DNA of 59,133 nucleotides from Chitinophaga pinensis (GCA_945876095.1 CAMCMP010000021.1:1-59133), one strand, 5' to 3'; counted from the stretch's first letter, positions 1 through 8,337 are shown. Notes: generated from the sequence alone by a model not told the origin. Numbers and translations are program-made.

Positions 1-153
1 GCTATGATTTTTAATTTCTTACATAAACACCATTTTATGGATTTTGCAGGAAAGGAGTGGAGAGATTTTAGCACTATGTTCTGGGCCATGGCGCAAATCA
101 TGTTAGTTGTGGTTGGATATATGTTGTATTTTAAATCAAGAAAAAAGAAATAA
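1..153 (+). CDS. C-terminal end of a membrane protein (partial)
   Basis: Frame 1 is open from the first base to a TAA at 151-153, giving the last 50 residues of a protein that begins before the window. The tail has a hydrophilic stretch (KEWRDFSTMFW), one hydrophobic segment (about IMLVVVGYMLYF) and a basic end, KSRKKK. A final membrane helix followed by a positive cytoplasmic tail is typical of transporters, and MFS permeases often end this way, but the fragment is too short to name. It lies 76 bases before the start of the TonB-dependent receptor gene on the same strand, so the two could share a transcript and a substrate. Reality of the frame: likely. Family: not determined. Confidence 0.5.
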   Translation, partial: AMIFNFLHKHHFMDFAGKEWRDFSTMFWAMAQIMLVVVGYMLYFKSRKKK

Positions 154-229
154 TTTTTCGATTATACACAAAGGGAACGTTGATTTTAATCATATTAACC
201 TTCCCTATTATTATTTAACTTTATATGTA

Positions 230-2446
230 ATGAGAATTATTGCTTTCATTTCTATATTATTTTGCCCTTTTATTATCAATGCTCAGCTCTTTATTGGCCA
301 AATTAAAGATCAAGAAAAATTCGTGCCTATTGATGGAGCGACAATCTTTTCTAATAAATCAACAGCGCTTTCAGATAAGGATGGGTTCTTTAAAATAAGA
401 GCGTCTATTGGCGATACGCTGATACTTTGTTCTTTGGGCTATGGAAGTATGTCTTATGTTGTCAAAAGCATAAATGAAATTACTACTATATTAATGACTC
501 CATCGGCAACTTCCTTAAAAGACATTGAGGTAAGCTCTAAATTAGGAATTAAATTATTGAGTAATATTCATAGAGTAGATTTATCCATAAGACCTTTAAA
601 TAATTCTCAAGAGGTTTTAAGATTGGTGCCTGGTTTATTTATTGGTCAACATGCAGGTGGAGGTAAGGCCGAACAATTATTTTTAAGAGGATTTGATGTG
701 GATCATGGAACAGATGTTAATGTTTCTGTGGATGGACTTCCTGTAAATATGGTGAGTCACGCACATGGTCAAGGATATGCTGATTTACATTTTGTAATAC
801 CTGAAACAATAAAAGAAATTGATTTTGGCAAAGGGACTTATTATGCAGACAAAGGTGATTTTACAACAGCGGGTTATGTGTCGCTTCAAACATTTGACAA
901 ACTTCCAAATCATTTGATTAAAGTGGAAGGCGGCATGTTTAACACCCTTAGAACAGTTGGATTATTTAATTTATTGCCACAAAAACAATCCGAGAGTGCA
1001 TATGTTGGTCTTGAGGCTTATCATACTGATGGCCCATTTGATTCCCCACAGAAATTTAAACGATATAATTTTATAAGTAAGTATCAGGTACAGAAAGGTA
1101 AAACGCTTTTCACAACTCAAATTTCAAAATTTTGGAGTAAATGGAATGCTTCAGGACAAATACCTGAAAGAGCTATTGAAGATGGGTCTATTGGCTGGTT
1201 TGGTGCTATTGATAATAATGAAGGCGGACAAACTTCAAAAACTAATTTGAGTGTTAAAGTAAGTTCAATATTACCTAATGATGCGACATTAGAAAATCAA
1301 TTTTACTTTACAAAGTGCAATTTTGAGTTGTATAGTAATTTTACATTTTACAAGTTCGACCCAATTAATGGGGATCAAATAAGACAAAAGGAAGCAAGGA
1401 ATATTATTGGATATAACGGATACTATATCAAAGATGAATATTTTAGTAATGGGGCTTCTTTGCAGTTAAAAATAGGAGGAAGCGTAAGATATGATGATAT
1501 CAACCATTTAGAATTATCAAGGACTTTGAATAGAGATATTGTTACTGCTCCTTTATCTAATGGCATAGGTAATGAGTTAGATATTGCCACTTATATAAGT
1601 CAAACTTATAAAATTAATCGTTGGACTTTAAATGCTGCGCTAAGATTGGAGGATTTGGTTTTTGGATACAATGATCTGTTAAATAAGATACCTTATAAAT
1701 CTTTAAGCAAAGGGATTTTGAGTCCGAAATTAAATATGCAATATCAATTAAATAATACGACCTCTTTGTATCTAAAAATTGGAAAAGGGTTTCATAGCAA
1801 TGATATTCGTGTAGTGGTTCCTGAAAATGGAAGAGAAATTTTGCCAGTTGCTTGGGGGGCTGATTTTGGGGTTGTAACCAAGCCAATTGATAACTTAGTA
1901 ATCAATGCAGCATTATGGGCATTAAAACTAGATCAAGAATTTATTTATGTTGGTGACGAGTCTGTGGTTGAAACAGGAGGAAGAACTTTTAGAAGAGGAT
2001 TTGAATTGTCAATGAGGTATGAGATAGTGAGAAATTTTTTTACAGATGTTGATGCAAACTATACCATTGGCCGCTCAATTGATAATCCTGTTGGATTTCA
2101 GTATTTACCATTAGCTCCCGTCTTTAGTAGTACAGGAGGGTTAAATTACAATGGCAATAAAATTAAATGGGGTTTCAGATATAGAATTTTAGGAGATAGG
2201 CCTGCTAATGAGGATAACTCTGTCAAGGCATATGGTTATAATGTTTTTGATGCTAACATTAACTATAAGCTTACACATAAAACAAGTGTTGGATTAACAG
2301 TAGAAAATATCTTTAATGTTAAATGGAAAGAGACTCAATTTTTAACCGAAAGCAAATTAAAAAATGAAATTGCTACTGTCGAAGAAATTCATTTTACTCC
2401 TGGAACTCCATTTTTTATCAAGGCAAGATGGGTATTTGAATTTTAA
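230..2446 (+). CDS. TonB-dependent outer-membrane receptor
   Basis: This is an outer-membrane gated channel that imports a scarce substrate using TonB energy. The reading frame is open from 107, but ATG 230 is chosen because it begins a clean signal peptide (MRIIAFISILFCPFIINA, cleavage before QLF), giving 738 residues. Order of domains: signal peptide 1-18; carboxypeptidase-regulatory-like beta domain about 19-95 (DGATIFSNKS, DKDGFF); plug about 100-215 with LRGFDVDHGTDV and VDGLPVNM; then a beta barrel ending in aromatic VFEF, as outer-membrane barrels do. The plug contains a histidine-bearing SHAHGQGYADLHF motif known in a metal/siderophore-like receptor group; that substrate guess is inference. 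There is no SusD partner, so it is not a standard glycan receptor. It may be linked to the membrane protein ending at 153. Confidence 0.9.
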   Translation: MRIIAFISILFCPFIINAQLFIGQIKDQEKFVPIDGATIFSNKSTALSDKDGFFKIRASIGDTLILCSLGYGSMSYVVKSINEITTILMTPSATSLKDIEVSSKLGIKLLSNIHRVDLSIRPLNNSQEVLRLVPGLFIGQHAGGGKAEQLFLRGFDVDHGTDVNVSVDGLPVNMVSHAHGQGYADLHFVIPETIKEIDFGKGTYYADKGDFTTAGYVSLQTFDKLPNHLIKVEGGMFNTLRTVGLFNLLPQKQSESAYVGLEAYHTDGPFDSPQKFKRYNFISKYQVQKGKTLFTTQISKFWSKWNASGQIPERAIEDGSIGWFGAIDNNEGGQTSKTNLSVKVSSILPNDATLENQFYFTKCNFELYSNFTFYKFDPINGDQIRQKEARNIIGYNGYYIKDEYFSNGASLQLKIGGSVRYDDINHLELSRTLNRDIVTAPLSNGIGNELDIATYISQTYKINRWTLNAALRLEDLVFGYNDLLNKIPYKSLSKGILSPKLNMQYQLNNTTSLYLKIGKGFHSNDIRVVVPENGREILPVAWGADFGVVTKPIDNLVINAALWALKLDQEFIYVGDESVVETGGRTFRRGFELSMRYEIVRNFFTDVDANYTIGRSIDNPVGFQYLPLAPVFSSTGGLNYNGNKIKWGFRYRILGDRPANEDNSVKAYGYNVFDANINYKLTHKTSVGLTVENIFNVKWKETQFLTESKLKNEIATVEEIHFTPGTPFFIKARWVFEF

Positions 2447-2515
2447 ACTCTGTCTGAGGAAACCACCCCCTGAATTCGGTTTTATCAAAATGCAACTAAA
2501 TACAATTCAACGCCT

Positions 2516-2539
2516 TCATTTTCTTAAAAAATCTTCATA
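2516..2539 (+). repeat. 24-nt repeat, left copy
   Basis: A 24-base stretch here matches 58919-58942 with one mismatch (T/C at the eighth base of the core) in the same orientation. The core is an A-run flanked by TTTTCT and TCTTCATA. Both copies sit where AT-rich host sequence gives way to GC-rich foreign-looking sequence. Origin unknown; it may be a genomic interspersed repeat or an integration scar. Confidence 0.6.
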
Positions 2540-2578
2540 ACGCTGAGGTCTTTTTGTACCTGAATATTGATCTCAAGC

Positions 2579-2790
2579 TTAGCAAGGGTTTCGGAGGAAA
2601 ATGAGAAAGGCTACCTCGTTGGAAGTAGCCTTGATTCTCGTTTCGTAGATGGAGCGGGAGTCGAGGTTCTTGATTATGAACATTACGCCGGGGATGCGCT
2701 CGATGGCATCGAGCATCTGGCGAAAGTTGCTGAGTTGGGGGAAAAATTCTTACCGAAGTCGTAGCGTTTGGAAACCAGGCCGCAGCTGAA
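2579..2790 (-). pseudogene. Fragment of AraC-family regulator (PAS-like N-terminal part), broken
   Basis: Read on the minus strand, this GC-rich stretch encodes FRQMLDAIERIPGVMFIIK followed by NLDSRSIYET. That is the start of the sensing domain found in AraC-type regulators of Verrucomicrobiota/Kiritimatiellota-like bacteria (family knowledge recalled, not searched). An upstream VSKRYDFGK reads in another frame. The two join into one sensible sequence if one base is added in the A/T run near 2745-2750; as it stands a TAA at 2750-2752 interrupts it. No DNA-binding domain follows: the frame ends at 2579 over a hairpin. It is divergent from the esterase at 2821, so it probably once regulated that gene in the donor. 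Broken and presumably inactive. Confidence 0.45.
2597..2630 (-). terminator. Hairpin with T tract on the minus strand
   Basis: GGCTACCTC at 2609-2617 pairs with GAAGTAGCC at 2622-2630 (one G.U pair on the minus strand, 4-nt loop). On the minus strand it is followed by a T-rich run (2598-2608). It would end leftward transcription just after the regulator fragment. Confidence 0.5.
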
Positions 2791-2820
2791 TAGACGATCA
2801 CTAAATAAAAGTAAAGCGAT

Positions 2821-4590
2821 ATGATAAAAAAAACATTGGTGCTTAGTTATTGGTTATTGGCCGCCGTTTTGACTTATGCCGGGGATCGGGTCGGGCTTTG
2901 GCCGGTAGGTAAGATGCCGGATTACCAGACCCAGCAGATTGCGGCAACCACAAAAGAGGCGAAGGTGCCGGGATTTAAGGCTGGGCAACATGCGATGGGG
3001 TATCTTGACTGGTACGAGCCACCGGCAGCGAAAAACGGCGGCTGTATGTTGCTAATTCCCGGCGGTGGTTACCAGGGTTGCGGCGATGAAGGGTGGATTG
3101 ATTTGGCCGCAAAAAAATTCACCGAGCTTGGATTTGTCTGCGCAAGACTCATCTACCGAACGCCGCGTCCGCTAGGGTTACCGATCTACCAGAGCGCTTG
3201 GGAGGATGGGCAGCGCGCTGTCCGCCTCATGCGCAACGATGCGAAGAAGCGCGGATTTGACCCGGAGAAGATCGGCGCGTTCGGGTTCTCCGCAGGCTCG
3301 CACCTGACAGTCTTGCTCGCCACGAGCGCGCTTACGCCTGCGTACGCACCGGTCGACGCGCTCGACCAGATTCCGTGCCACCTCAATTGGGCGGTGCCAG
3401 TCTACACTGCCTATGCGCTCACCGACGGCCTCGTTGGTCCCAACACGCGCGAAGGCGACGCAATCGACGTCAAGCTTTCGGACGTATTCAAGTTCGACGC
3501 TAAGACCTGTCCGATGGCGCTCTTCCACGGAGGAACCGACGTTTACTCACCGAATGGCTCCACGCAGATTTACCGCCAGCTTCGCAAGATGAAAATCCCT
3601 GCAGAGATCCACCTCTTCGCGGACCGCCCTCATGGCTTCATGGGTGATTGGAGCAAAGGCGAAAACGGTACCGCCTATGATCATTGGCTAGACCGGATTG
3701 CCGAGTACTTTCACCAGATGAATTTTGACGGACGTCTCGGGGAGGAAGTGGATCTGATGACCCGTTATCCGAACAATGATGCCCGTGGTGAATATCAAAA
3801 GCAGCCTGTTTGGCCGGAAGGCAAAATGCCAGATGCGCAGACAAACCAGATCCTGCCTTATCTTGAGTGGCACCTACCGAAGGAACTCAAAACAAAGGCA
3901 ATCCAGATCATCTACTCGGGCGGTAGCTATACGGGTAACGACCCGGATGGATTCGAAGTAGCGCCGGCTCGGCGTTACTTGAACGAAAAGGGAATGACGG
4001 TAGTGACGATTAAATACCGCACGCCGAGGCCGCTGGGCGGGCTCGCCAAGCACACTACGGCGTGGCAAGACCTTCAGCGCGCAATTCGCATCGTTCGCAA
4101 TGAGGCTGCTGCAAAGGGGCTTGATCCCGACCGTATCGGAATCATGGGTTCCTCGGCCGGCGGGCACCTGACGCTAATGGGTGCCACCAGCTCGAAACGC
4201 CGTTCTTATGGGCCTATCGACGACCTCGACAAGCTTGCCTGCAACGTGCAGTGGGCGGTCGCGATCTATCCGGCATACGCACTCACAGACGGAGCGGATA
4301 CCCCGAATGCGAAGGGTGGCAACGAGGATGAAGCGCGGCCCGTCCCGGAGTTCTCGTTTGACCTGGCGACATGTCCGTTCCTGTTCATCCACGGCGATGC
4401 CGATGGTTGGGCGGCGATGAATTCGGTGAAATGCTGGGAGCAGCTCCGTCGGATGGGAATTCAGTCTGACCTCCACACACTTGTCGGACGTGGGCACTGC
4501 TTTCAGCAGAAGGCGGCCCCAGGAACAGGAAGTTATACCTGGATGGATCGTATGTGGGAATTCATGAATCACAAGGGGTTCAACAAATAA
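2821..4590 (+). CDS. Secreted tandem alpha/beta-hydrolase (esterase), two catalytic domains
   Basis: Probably a periplasmic or secreted carbohydrate esterase acting on acylated glycans, by family resemblance to BD-FAE/xylan-esterase-like alpha/beta hydrolases. The 589 residues begin with a signal peptide (1-20) and then repeat one hydrolase twice: each half starts with a WPxGKMPDxQTxQI block (27-40 and 331-344). Half 1 has nucleophile motif GFSAG (Ser157), HGGTD (Asp240) and RPHGF (His271). Half 2 has GSSAG (Ser445), HGDAD and GRGHCF. Both triads look complete. The gene is strongly GC-rich with GC-ending codons, unlike its AT-rich neighbours. Such WPEGKMPDAQ proteins are, to my knowledge, typical of Kiritimatiellota/Lentisphaerota. 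The first about 60 bases are AT-rich, perhaps a junction or adaptation. Horizontal acquisition is very likely; the exact substrate is unknown. Confidence 0.85.
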   Translation: MIKKTLVLSYWLLAAVLTYAGDRVGLWPVGKMPDYQTQQIAATTKEAKVPGFKAGQHAMGYLDWYEPPAAKNGGCMLLIPGGGYQGCGDEGWIDLAAKKFTELGFVCARLIYRTPRPLGLPIYQSAWEDGQRAVRLMRNDAKKRGFDPEKIGAFGFSAGSHLTVLLATSALTPAYAPVDALDQIPCHLNWAVPVYTAYALTDGLVGPNTREGDAIDVKLSDVFKFDAKTCPMALFHGGTDVYSPNGSTQIYRQLRKMKIPAEIHLFADRPHGFMGDWSKGENGTAYDHWLDRIAEYFHQMNFDGRLGEEVDLMTRYPNNDARGEYQKQPVWPEGKMPDAQTNQILPYLEWHLPKELKTKAIQIIYSGGSYTGNDPDGFEVAPARRYLNEKGMTVVTIKYRTPRPLGGLAKHTTAWQDLQRAIRIVRNEAAAKGLDPDRIGIMGSSAGGHLTLMGATSSKRRSYGPIDDLDKLACNVQWAVAIYPAYALTDGADTPNAKGGNEDEARPVPEFSFDLATCPFLFIHGDADGWAAMNSVKCWEQLRRMGIQSDLHTLVGRGHCFQQKAAPGTGSYTWMDRMWEFMNHKGFNK

Positions 4591-4618
4591 TTTTATTTAA
4601 TTACATTATAGCGTTTTC

Positions 4619-4834
4619 ATGAAGCTATATACAAGACGCTACCTTAGTTTATTCATCATCATCGCGTTCACTGCGATGCCGGGATGGATGGCTACTCAAA
4701 ATCTTGCAACTGCAAATAATGCCACCCAGCATGTCAACCACTTACACAAAAATGTAGGTGGTTTTTTTATGTCCCGGCCAGGTTTGTGCCAGGTTTTGAT
4801 TTTTTTGAGGGAAAACAGGGGTGAAGGGAGGTGA
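4619..4834 (+). pseudogene. Cut-off secreted-protein ORF (signal peptide only)
   Basis: Twenty-eight bases after the esterase stop an ORF begins with MKLYTRRYLSLFIIIAF, a good signal peptide. It continues for only about 38 native-looking codons before it runs into the terminator-bearing repeat at 4734, where the translation becomes low-sense (HLHKNVGGFFMSRPGL). It looks like the first part of the next gene of the imported cluster, truncated when the repeat or host DNA was joined. Too little remains to name the protein. It could instead be a chance ORF. Confidence 0.35.
4736..4769 (+). terminator. Rho-independent terminator in repeat copy A
   Basis: AACCACTTACA (4736-4746) pairs with TGTAGGTGGTT (4753-4763) with one G.U pair and a 6-nt loop, followed by a run of T. 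In copy B the wobble is at the neighbouring pair, so the stem is conserved while its sequence drifts. Confidence 0.8.
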
Positions 4835-4869
4835 AGGGGTGGAATTGATGGGAATTGATCGTCTTTATA

Positions 4870-4877
4870 TAACTTTG
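4870..4877 (+). promoter_or_regulatory. Bacteroidota -7 box (TAACTTTG)
   Basis: TAACTTTG fits the Bacteroidota TAnnTTTG -7 consensus and lies 34 bp before the ATG of the FG-GAP protein gene, at the downstream end of repeat copy A. No clear TTTG -33 box is seen at the usual distance. Confidence 0.5.
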
Positions 4878-4911
4878 GAATATCCGTACCAGTTACCCCT
4901 AAACTTAAACT

Positions 4912-7095
4912 ATGAAAAGAATTCTCTTTGCTTTTGTTTGTCTATTTATTTTTTTCAATTCCCAATCGCAAAATATAAATCTAGATTCTGCTTTAAAAAA
5001 TTTTAAAGGATATAAGGTAGATACTACTGCTTTGAATATTTCTAAAAAAAATGATTTTGGAAAATCCTATTGGTTAAATACGGCAGTTTTTAGTGATATA
5101 ATGGTAGCATTATTCCAAAAAAATTATGAAGTTTATGCTCCTCCTCAAGGAGAATATTATTGTGTTTTTTCAACAGGTATTTGTAATGGTGATTTTAATA
5201 ATGATGGCTACATAGATGTTTTTAATTCAGGGGCTGCACATGGAGGTAAAAAAGCAAACCTGAGTTTTTTAATTTGGAATCCTACTACAAAAAAATATGA
5301 AGAAAAAAATCTTGTAAATGACAAGACAAATTTTTTAGGAAATCCAGCTAATGTTATTCCTATGTATTTGAATGCAGACAATTTTGTTGACTTAATAATA
5401 ATAGGTGGACCAGATGAAGGATTCTCGACTTTACATCCATCACCCACTACTTTATGTTTAAGTGATGGGAAAGGAGGGTATGATTTAACCAATTTAACTT
5501 TGGAGCCAGATTATTTATATAATAATAATACCCACGAAAGGGGAGATGCTGCTGATGTTAATGGGGATGGTTACCCCGATTTGACAATACCTACTGGCCC
5601 ACATACTTATATTTTTTGGGGAACACCTAATTTCCCATATTTTACAAATCAAAATTTTGCTCACTTTTCTTCCGATACAGTTAATTTTAGTTCTAATAAT
5701 GGGTTTGGAGAGGTTGTGCCTGAAGGTGCCGGCGATGTCTTTGCTAGTCATTTTGCTGATATTAATGGAGATGGGTTATTAGACTTATTTTTGGGAGGTA
5801 GTGAAGATTCAACTTCAAATAAACACCAAAGAATATTATTAAATCAAGGGAAAGGAAAATTTAATAAAAATCGATTAATTAATCTTCCATTTTTTACAAA
5901 TATTCCAAACTATACTCCAAAGACTAATAATGGCATTAATCAATTTCATTATGTTACAGATGATTTAAATGGGGATGGACTGATGGACATAATTTCATTA
6001 AATGCAACAAATTATAAGTACTGGTACTTATCAGTTTATATTCAACAAACTGATCAATCATTTAAAATTGATACAAGTTGGATAGTATATAATACTCATT
6101 ATCTTAGCCCGTATAGTATTTGGAAGTTTAGGCTACTTTATCATGATTTTAATGGGGATGGAAAAAAAGATATCTCATATGAAGACGCTTCCATACAAGC
6201 CTACACTGATTCGGGCAATACTTTTTCAAGAAAAACAGTCTTTATAAGAACGGGTAATTCATTTGTTGAAAAAGATTTTTATCAATATGATCCGTATGCA
6301 AAATTTATTTTAGATTCTTTAAAGGGCAAACCAAATTGTCCTCAGGGGTATTTAAGAAAACCAATTTTCAATTCTTTTGTAAAATCTTTTTGTCCAGGAG
6401 ATAGCGTAAAAGTTAGTATGACGCTTGATTTAAAAATAGATAATATTCTAAAAGGGGACTCATTAAAGTGGTATTATGGCACAAAGAGTGATTTAACTAA
6501 TGTGAGTACAAAAAGTATTACGGATAGTATTAAATTTTTTGTAATAAGAAAAGATAGCATAGGGTGTATTATTTCATCAGATACGATTCAATTATCAAAA
6601 TATGCTGTACCTATAAAACCAACCATCGTTTGGGACGGAACACAATTTGCTGCAGCCTCCAATTCAACAGGTGTAAAATACCAATGGCTGTTAAGCAATA
6701 GTTTAGTTTCAGGAGCCACTAGTTCTAATTATAAACCTACTGCAATCGGTAGTTATAAGATTCAAATTACAGATGCAAATGGTTGTAAAAATGTGAGCGA
6801 TAGTTTCTCGTTGGTGGTAACCGCCGTTAACCCATCCATTGAAACATCCGCTGATCATATTGCTAAAATAGCACCTAATCCTGCATCGACTGATGTGACG
6901 CTAAACTTTAAACAAAAACCTAATAAAACTTTAACCATTAGGTTATTGAATTTGAAAGGTCAGGTGTTGAAACAAATAACTACCAATAGTCAAAGCACTC
7001 ATGTTTCACTCAGTGAAATCCTTTCTGGTAATTATATAATTGAGATTATTGGAAAGGGTTACAACCAAACGCAACAATTATTAATCACTAAGTAG
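4912..7095 (+). CDS. Secreted FG-GAP/VCBS repeat protein with T9SS type A sorting tail
   Basis: An extracellular beta-propeller-like protein, exported by the Sec system and then the type IX secretion system. The 727 residues hold a signal peptide (about 1-19), several calcium-binding FG-GAP/VCBS motifs (GDFNNDGYIDVF, DVNGDGYPDL, DINGDGLLDLF, DLNGDGLMDI, DFNGDGKKDI), Ig-like or PKD-like segments about 480-640, and a C-terminal about 75-residue Por-type sorting domain (IAPNPASTDVTLNF ... GNYIIEI). FG-GAP repeats are known in integrin-like and glycan- or surface-binding proteins; the ligand cannot be read from sequence. It is followed after 11 bp by a small lipoprotein gene, so the two are likely co-transcribed from the promoter-like end of the repeat just upstream. 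Confidence 0.88.
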   Translation: MKRILFAFVCLFIFFNSQSQNINLDSALKNFKGYKVDTTALNISKKNDFGKSYWLNTAVFSDIMVALFQKNYEVYAPPQGEYYCVFSTGICNGDFNNDGYIDVFNSGAAHGGKKANLSFLIWNPTTKKYEEKNLVNDKTNFLGNPANVIPMYLNADNFVDLIIIGGPDEGFSTLHPSPTTLCLSDGKGGYDLTNLTLEPDYLYNNNTHERGDAADVNGDGYPDLTIPTGPHTYIFWGTPNFPYFTNQNFAHFSSDTVNFSSNNGFGEVVPEGAGDVFASHFADINGDGLLDLFLGGSEDSTSNKHQRILLNQGKGKFNKNRLINLPFFTNIPNYTPKTNNGINQFHYVTDDLNGDGLMDIISLNATNYKYWYLSVYIQQTDQSFKIDTSWIVYNTHYLSPYSIWKFRLLYHDFNGDGKKDISYEDASIQAYTDSGNTFSRKTVFIRTGNSFVEKDFYQYDPYAKFILDSLKGKPNCPQGYLRKPIFNSFVKSFCPGDSVKVSMTLDLKIDNILKGDSLKWYYGTKSDLTNVSTKSITDSIKFFVIRKDSIGCIISSDTIQLSKYAVPIKPTIVWDGTQFAAASNSTGVKYQWLLSNSLVSGATSSNYKPTAIGSYKIQITDANGCKNVSDSFSLVVTAVNPSIETSADHIAKIAPNPASTDVTLNFKQKPNKTLTIRLLNLKGQVLKQITTNSQSTHVSLSEILSGNYIIEIIGKGYNQTQQLLITK

Positions 7096-7106
7096 ATAAA
7101 TCTAAA

Positions 7107-7523
7107 ATGAAAAAATTATTCTTTATTCTACCAATCGTTATAGGTTCAATTATTTCTTGTTCTAAATCTTCGGATGGTGGAGGTTCTACTACTCCCACAC
7201 CTCCTGCTGCAGAAACACCGGTAGCGTTTACTATTAATGCTTCTAATAACAGTGTTTCATTAACCAATGGATTTGCAGTAACAGCCACCCTCACTTCAAT
7301 AATGCCCTCTTCAAAAGGTATCACTATTGAAACTACTGTAGTGGATCAAACGAATAGTGCAAATATTGCTCAAAGTGCTGCTGTTACTTCTACGTCTGCA
7401 GTAAATAACCTGCAGTTGGTAAATCTTCCACAACAGCGTTGGTGTACCGCTACCATTAAAGTATCGTCTGTGGCTACACCTTCTAATAGTGCTTCGCAGA
7501 GCTTTACGGTGGTGTATAAATAA
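7107..7523 (+). CDS. Small surface lipoprotein, hypothetical
   Basis: The 138-residue product starts with a lipoprotein signal (MKKLFFILPIVIGSIISC; Cys18 follows the lipobox-like SIIS). A serine/glycine/threonine/proline linker (SKSSDGGGSTTPTPPAAE) and a beta-rich Ig-like region follow. The acidic SDGGGS after the cysteine resembles a Bacteroidota surface-export signal, so it may sit on the outer face. It is 11 bp after the FG-GAP protein and is probably its operon partner. No enzyme motif is visible and I do not recognise the family. Confidence 0.7.
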   Translation: MKKLFFILPIVIGSIISCSKSSDGGGSTTPTPPAAETPVAFTINASNNSVSLTNGFAVTATLTSIMPSSKGITIETTVVDQTNSANIAQSAAVTSTSAVNNLQLVNLPQQRWCTATIKVSSVATPSNSASQSFTVVYK

Positions 7524-7613
7524 GTAAGTTTATTTTTTGAGTATCCGTCATTAAACCAATGTAGAATTTCGCTGGTAGAAAGTATATTAGTTATTAAATA
7601 ACTTGCATTAAAT

Positions 7614-8204
7614 CTACAATTTCAAAGAATCATATATAGATTCAATTTCAGACGACCTCACACCAAGATACCGTTTAGTAGTAATAGGGGAACTGTGATT
7701 GAATAGTTCCATCAATAAGATGATAGACTCATTAGAGTAGTTATTCAACTTCAATGCTCTATTTCCAAGTGTCTTTCTGAACATGTGGCTACTAACGTTC
7801 CCTTCAAGATTAATATCATATTTTTTAAGTAATTCTTTGAGTTTCACATTTACATAACTTTTATCAATGGGTTTGGTTCCATATTTATTTATAAAGATGA
7901 ATTGATCATCATCTGTAACGATCATTTTTATTTTTATTCTTTCAATAATAACCTTCAAGTCAGTATTGATTTTAATTCTTCTGTCTTTTTTGGTTTTCTT
8001 TTCAATGATATCCAAAAAATCTGTCCCAACGAATTGGTTGAATTTTAATTGAAGTAAATCACTTACTCTTAATCCTGTGAATACACCAACTGATATCAAT
8101 AGACAGAATTTGAATTCACCGTCCCTTTCTAATTTAGAAATCAATGATTTGAATTGATCCCATTCCATACTGGTGGTGGTAGTTTTTTGTCCTTGTAAAC
8201 TCAT
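7614..8204 (-). CDS. Tyrosine recombinase, catalytic domain only
   Basis: A site-specific DNA recombinase of the phage-integrase/Xer class. All catalytic landmarks are present in 196 residues: GLRVSDLLQL (Arg I), the KKTKKDRRIKI hairpin (Lys), SSHMFRKT (His-x-x-Arg), LFNHSSPITTKRYLGV (His and the nucleophile Tyr). What is missing is the N-terminal SAM-like core-binding domain and any arm-binding domain; usual integrases are 300-450 residues. It could be a truncated integrase, or one of the short Bacteroidota recombinases that act alone or with a partner. It faces away from a cluster of perfect inverted repeats (8234-8371) just upstream of its start, which could be its own recombination or operator sites. 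The gene is AT-rich like the host. Confidence 0.88.
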   Translation of the reverse strand: MSLQGQKTTTTSMEWDQFKSLISKLERDGEFKFCLLISVGVFTGLRVSDLLQLKFNQFVGTDFLDIIEKKTKKDRRIKINTDLKVIIERIKIKMIVTDDDQFIFINKYGTKPIDKSYVNVKLKELLKKYDINLEGNVSSHMFRKTLGNRALKLNNYSNESIILLMELFNHSSPITTKRYLGVRSSEIESIYDSLKL

Positions 8205-8233
8205 AAAATATGTTTTGGGCTAACATACGGCGA

Positions 8234-8275
8234 TAACTTATACTTGCCTAATATTTTATATGAAAGTATAAGTTA
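8234..8275. repeat. Perfect 12-bp inverted repeat (TAACTTATACTT)
   Basis: TAACTTATACTT at 8234-8245 is inverted exactly at 8264-8275, with an 18-nt AT-rich spacer. It lies 30 bp upstream of the recombinase start and shares the core ACTTATACT with the second inverted repeat at 8338-8371. Four copies of the core in alternating orientation suit a recombinase core site or an operator. Confidence 0.85.
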
Positions 8276-8306
8276 AAATCAGCCACCATATTGAGTTTTA
8301 GCGTAA

Positions 8307-8325
8307 AGCGTTGTAAATCAACGCT
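8307..8325. repeat. Short inverted repeat AGCGTT/AACGCT
   Basis: AGCGTT at 8307-8312 and AACGCT at 8320-8325 are exact inverses around a 7-nt spacer. It sits between the two longer inverted repeats and may be part of the same composite site. Confidence 0.5.
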
Positions 8326-8337
8326 ATTTAAAAATGT

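Larger units (their letters stand above)
4734..4878 (+). repeat. Terminator-plus-promoter repeat, copy A
   Basis: This about 145 bp unit matches 9720-9869 in the same orientation: shared TCAACCA start, the hairpin, TTTGTGCCAGGTTTTGATTT, an AGGGGAAAA-like G-rich stretch, GATCGTC and TATAACTTT. It separates the GC-rich island from the secreted FG-GAP protein gene that starts 33 bp later. Similarity is high at both ends and lower in the G-rich middle. Confidence 0.75.

Noticed and set aside
3178..4572. Long minus-strand frames opposite the esterase gene
   Set aside because: They are shadows caused by high GC in the imported gene; no family pattern and no start signals.
4821..5006. 61-codon plus-strand frame before the FG-GAP gene
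   Set aside because: Overlaps the repeat and the start of the real gene in another frame; no protein pattern.
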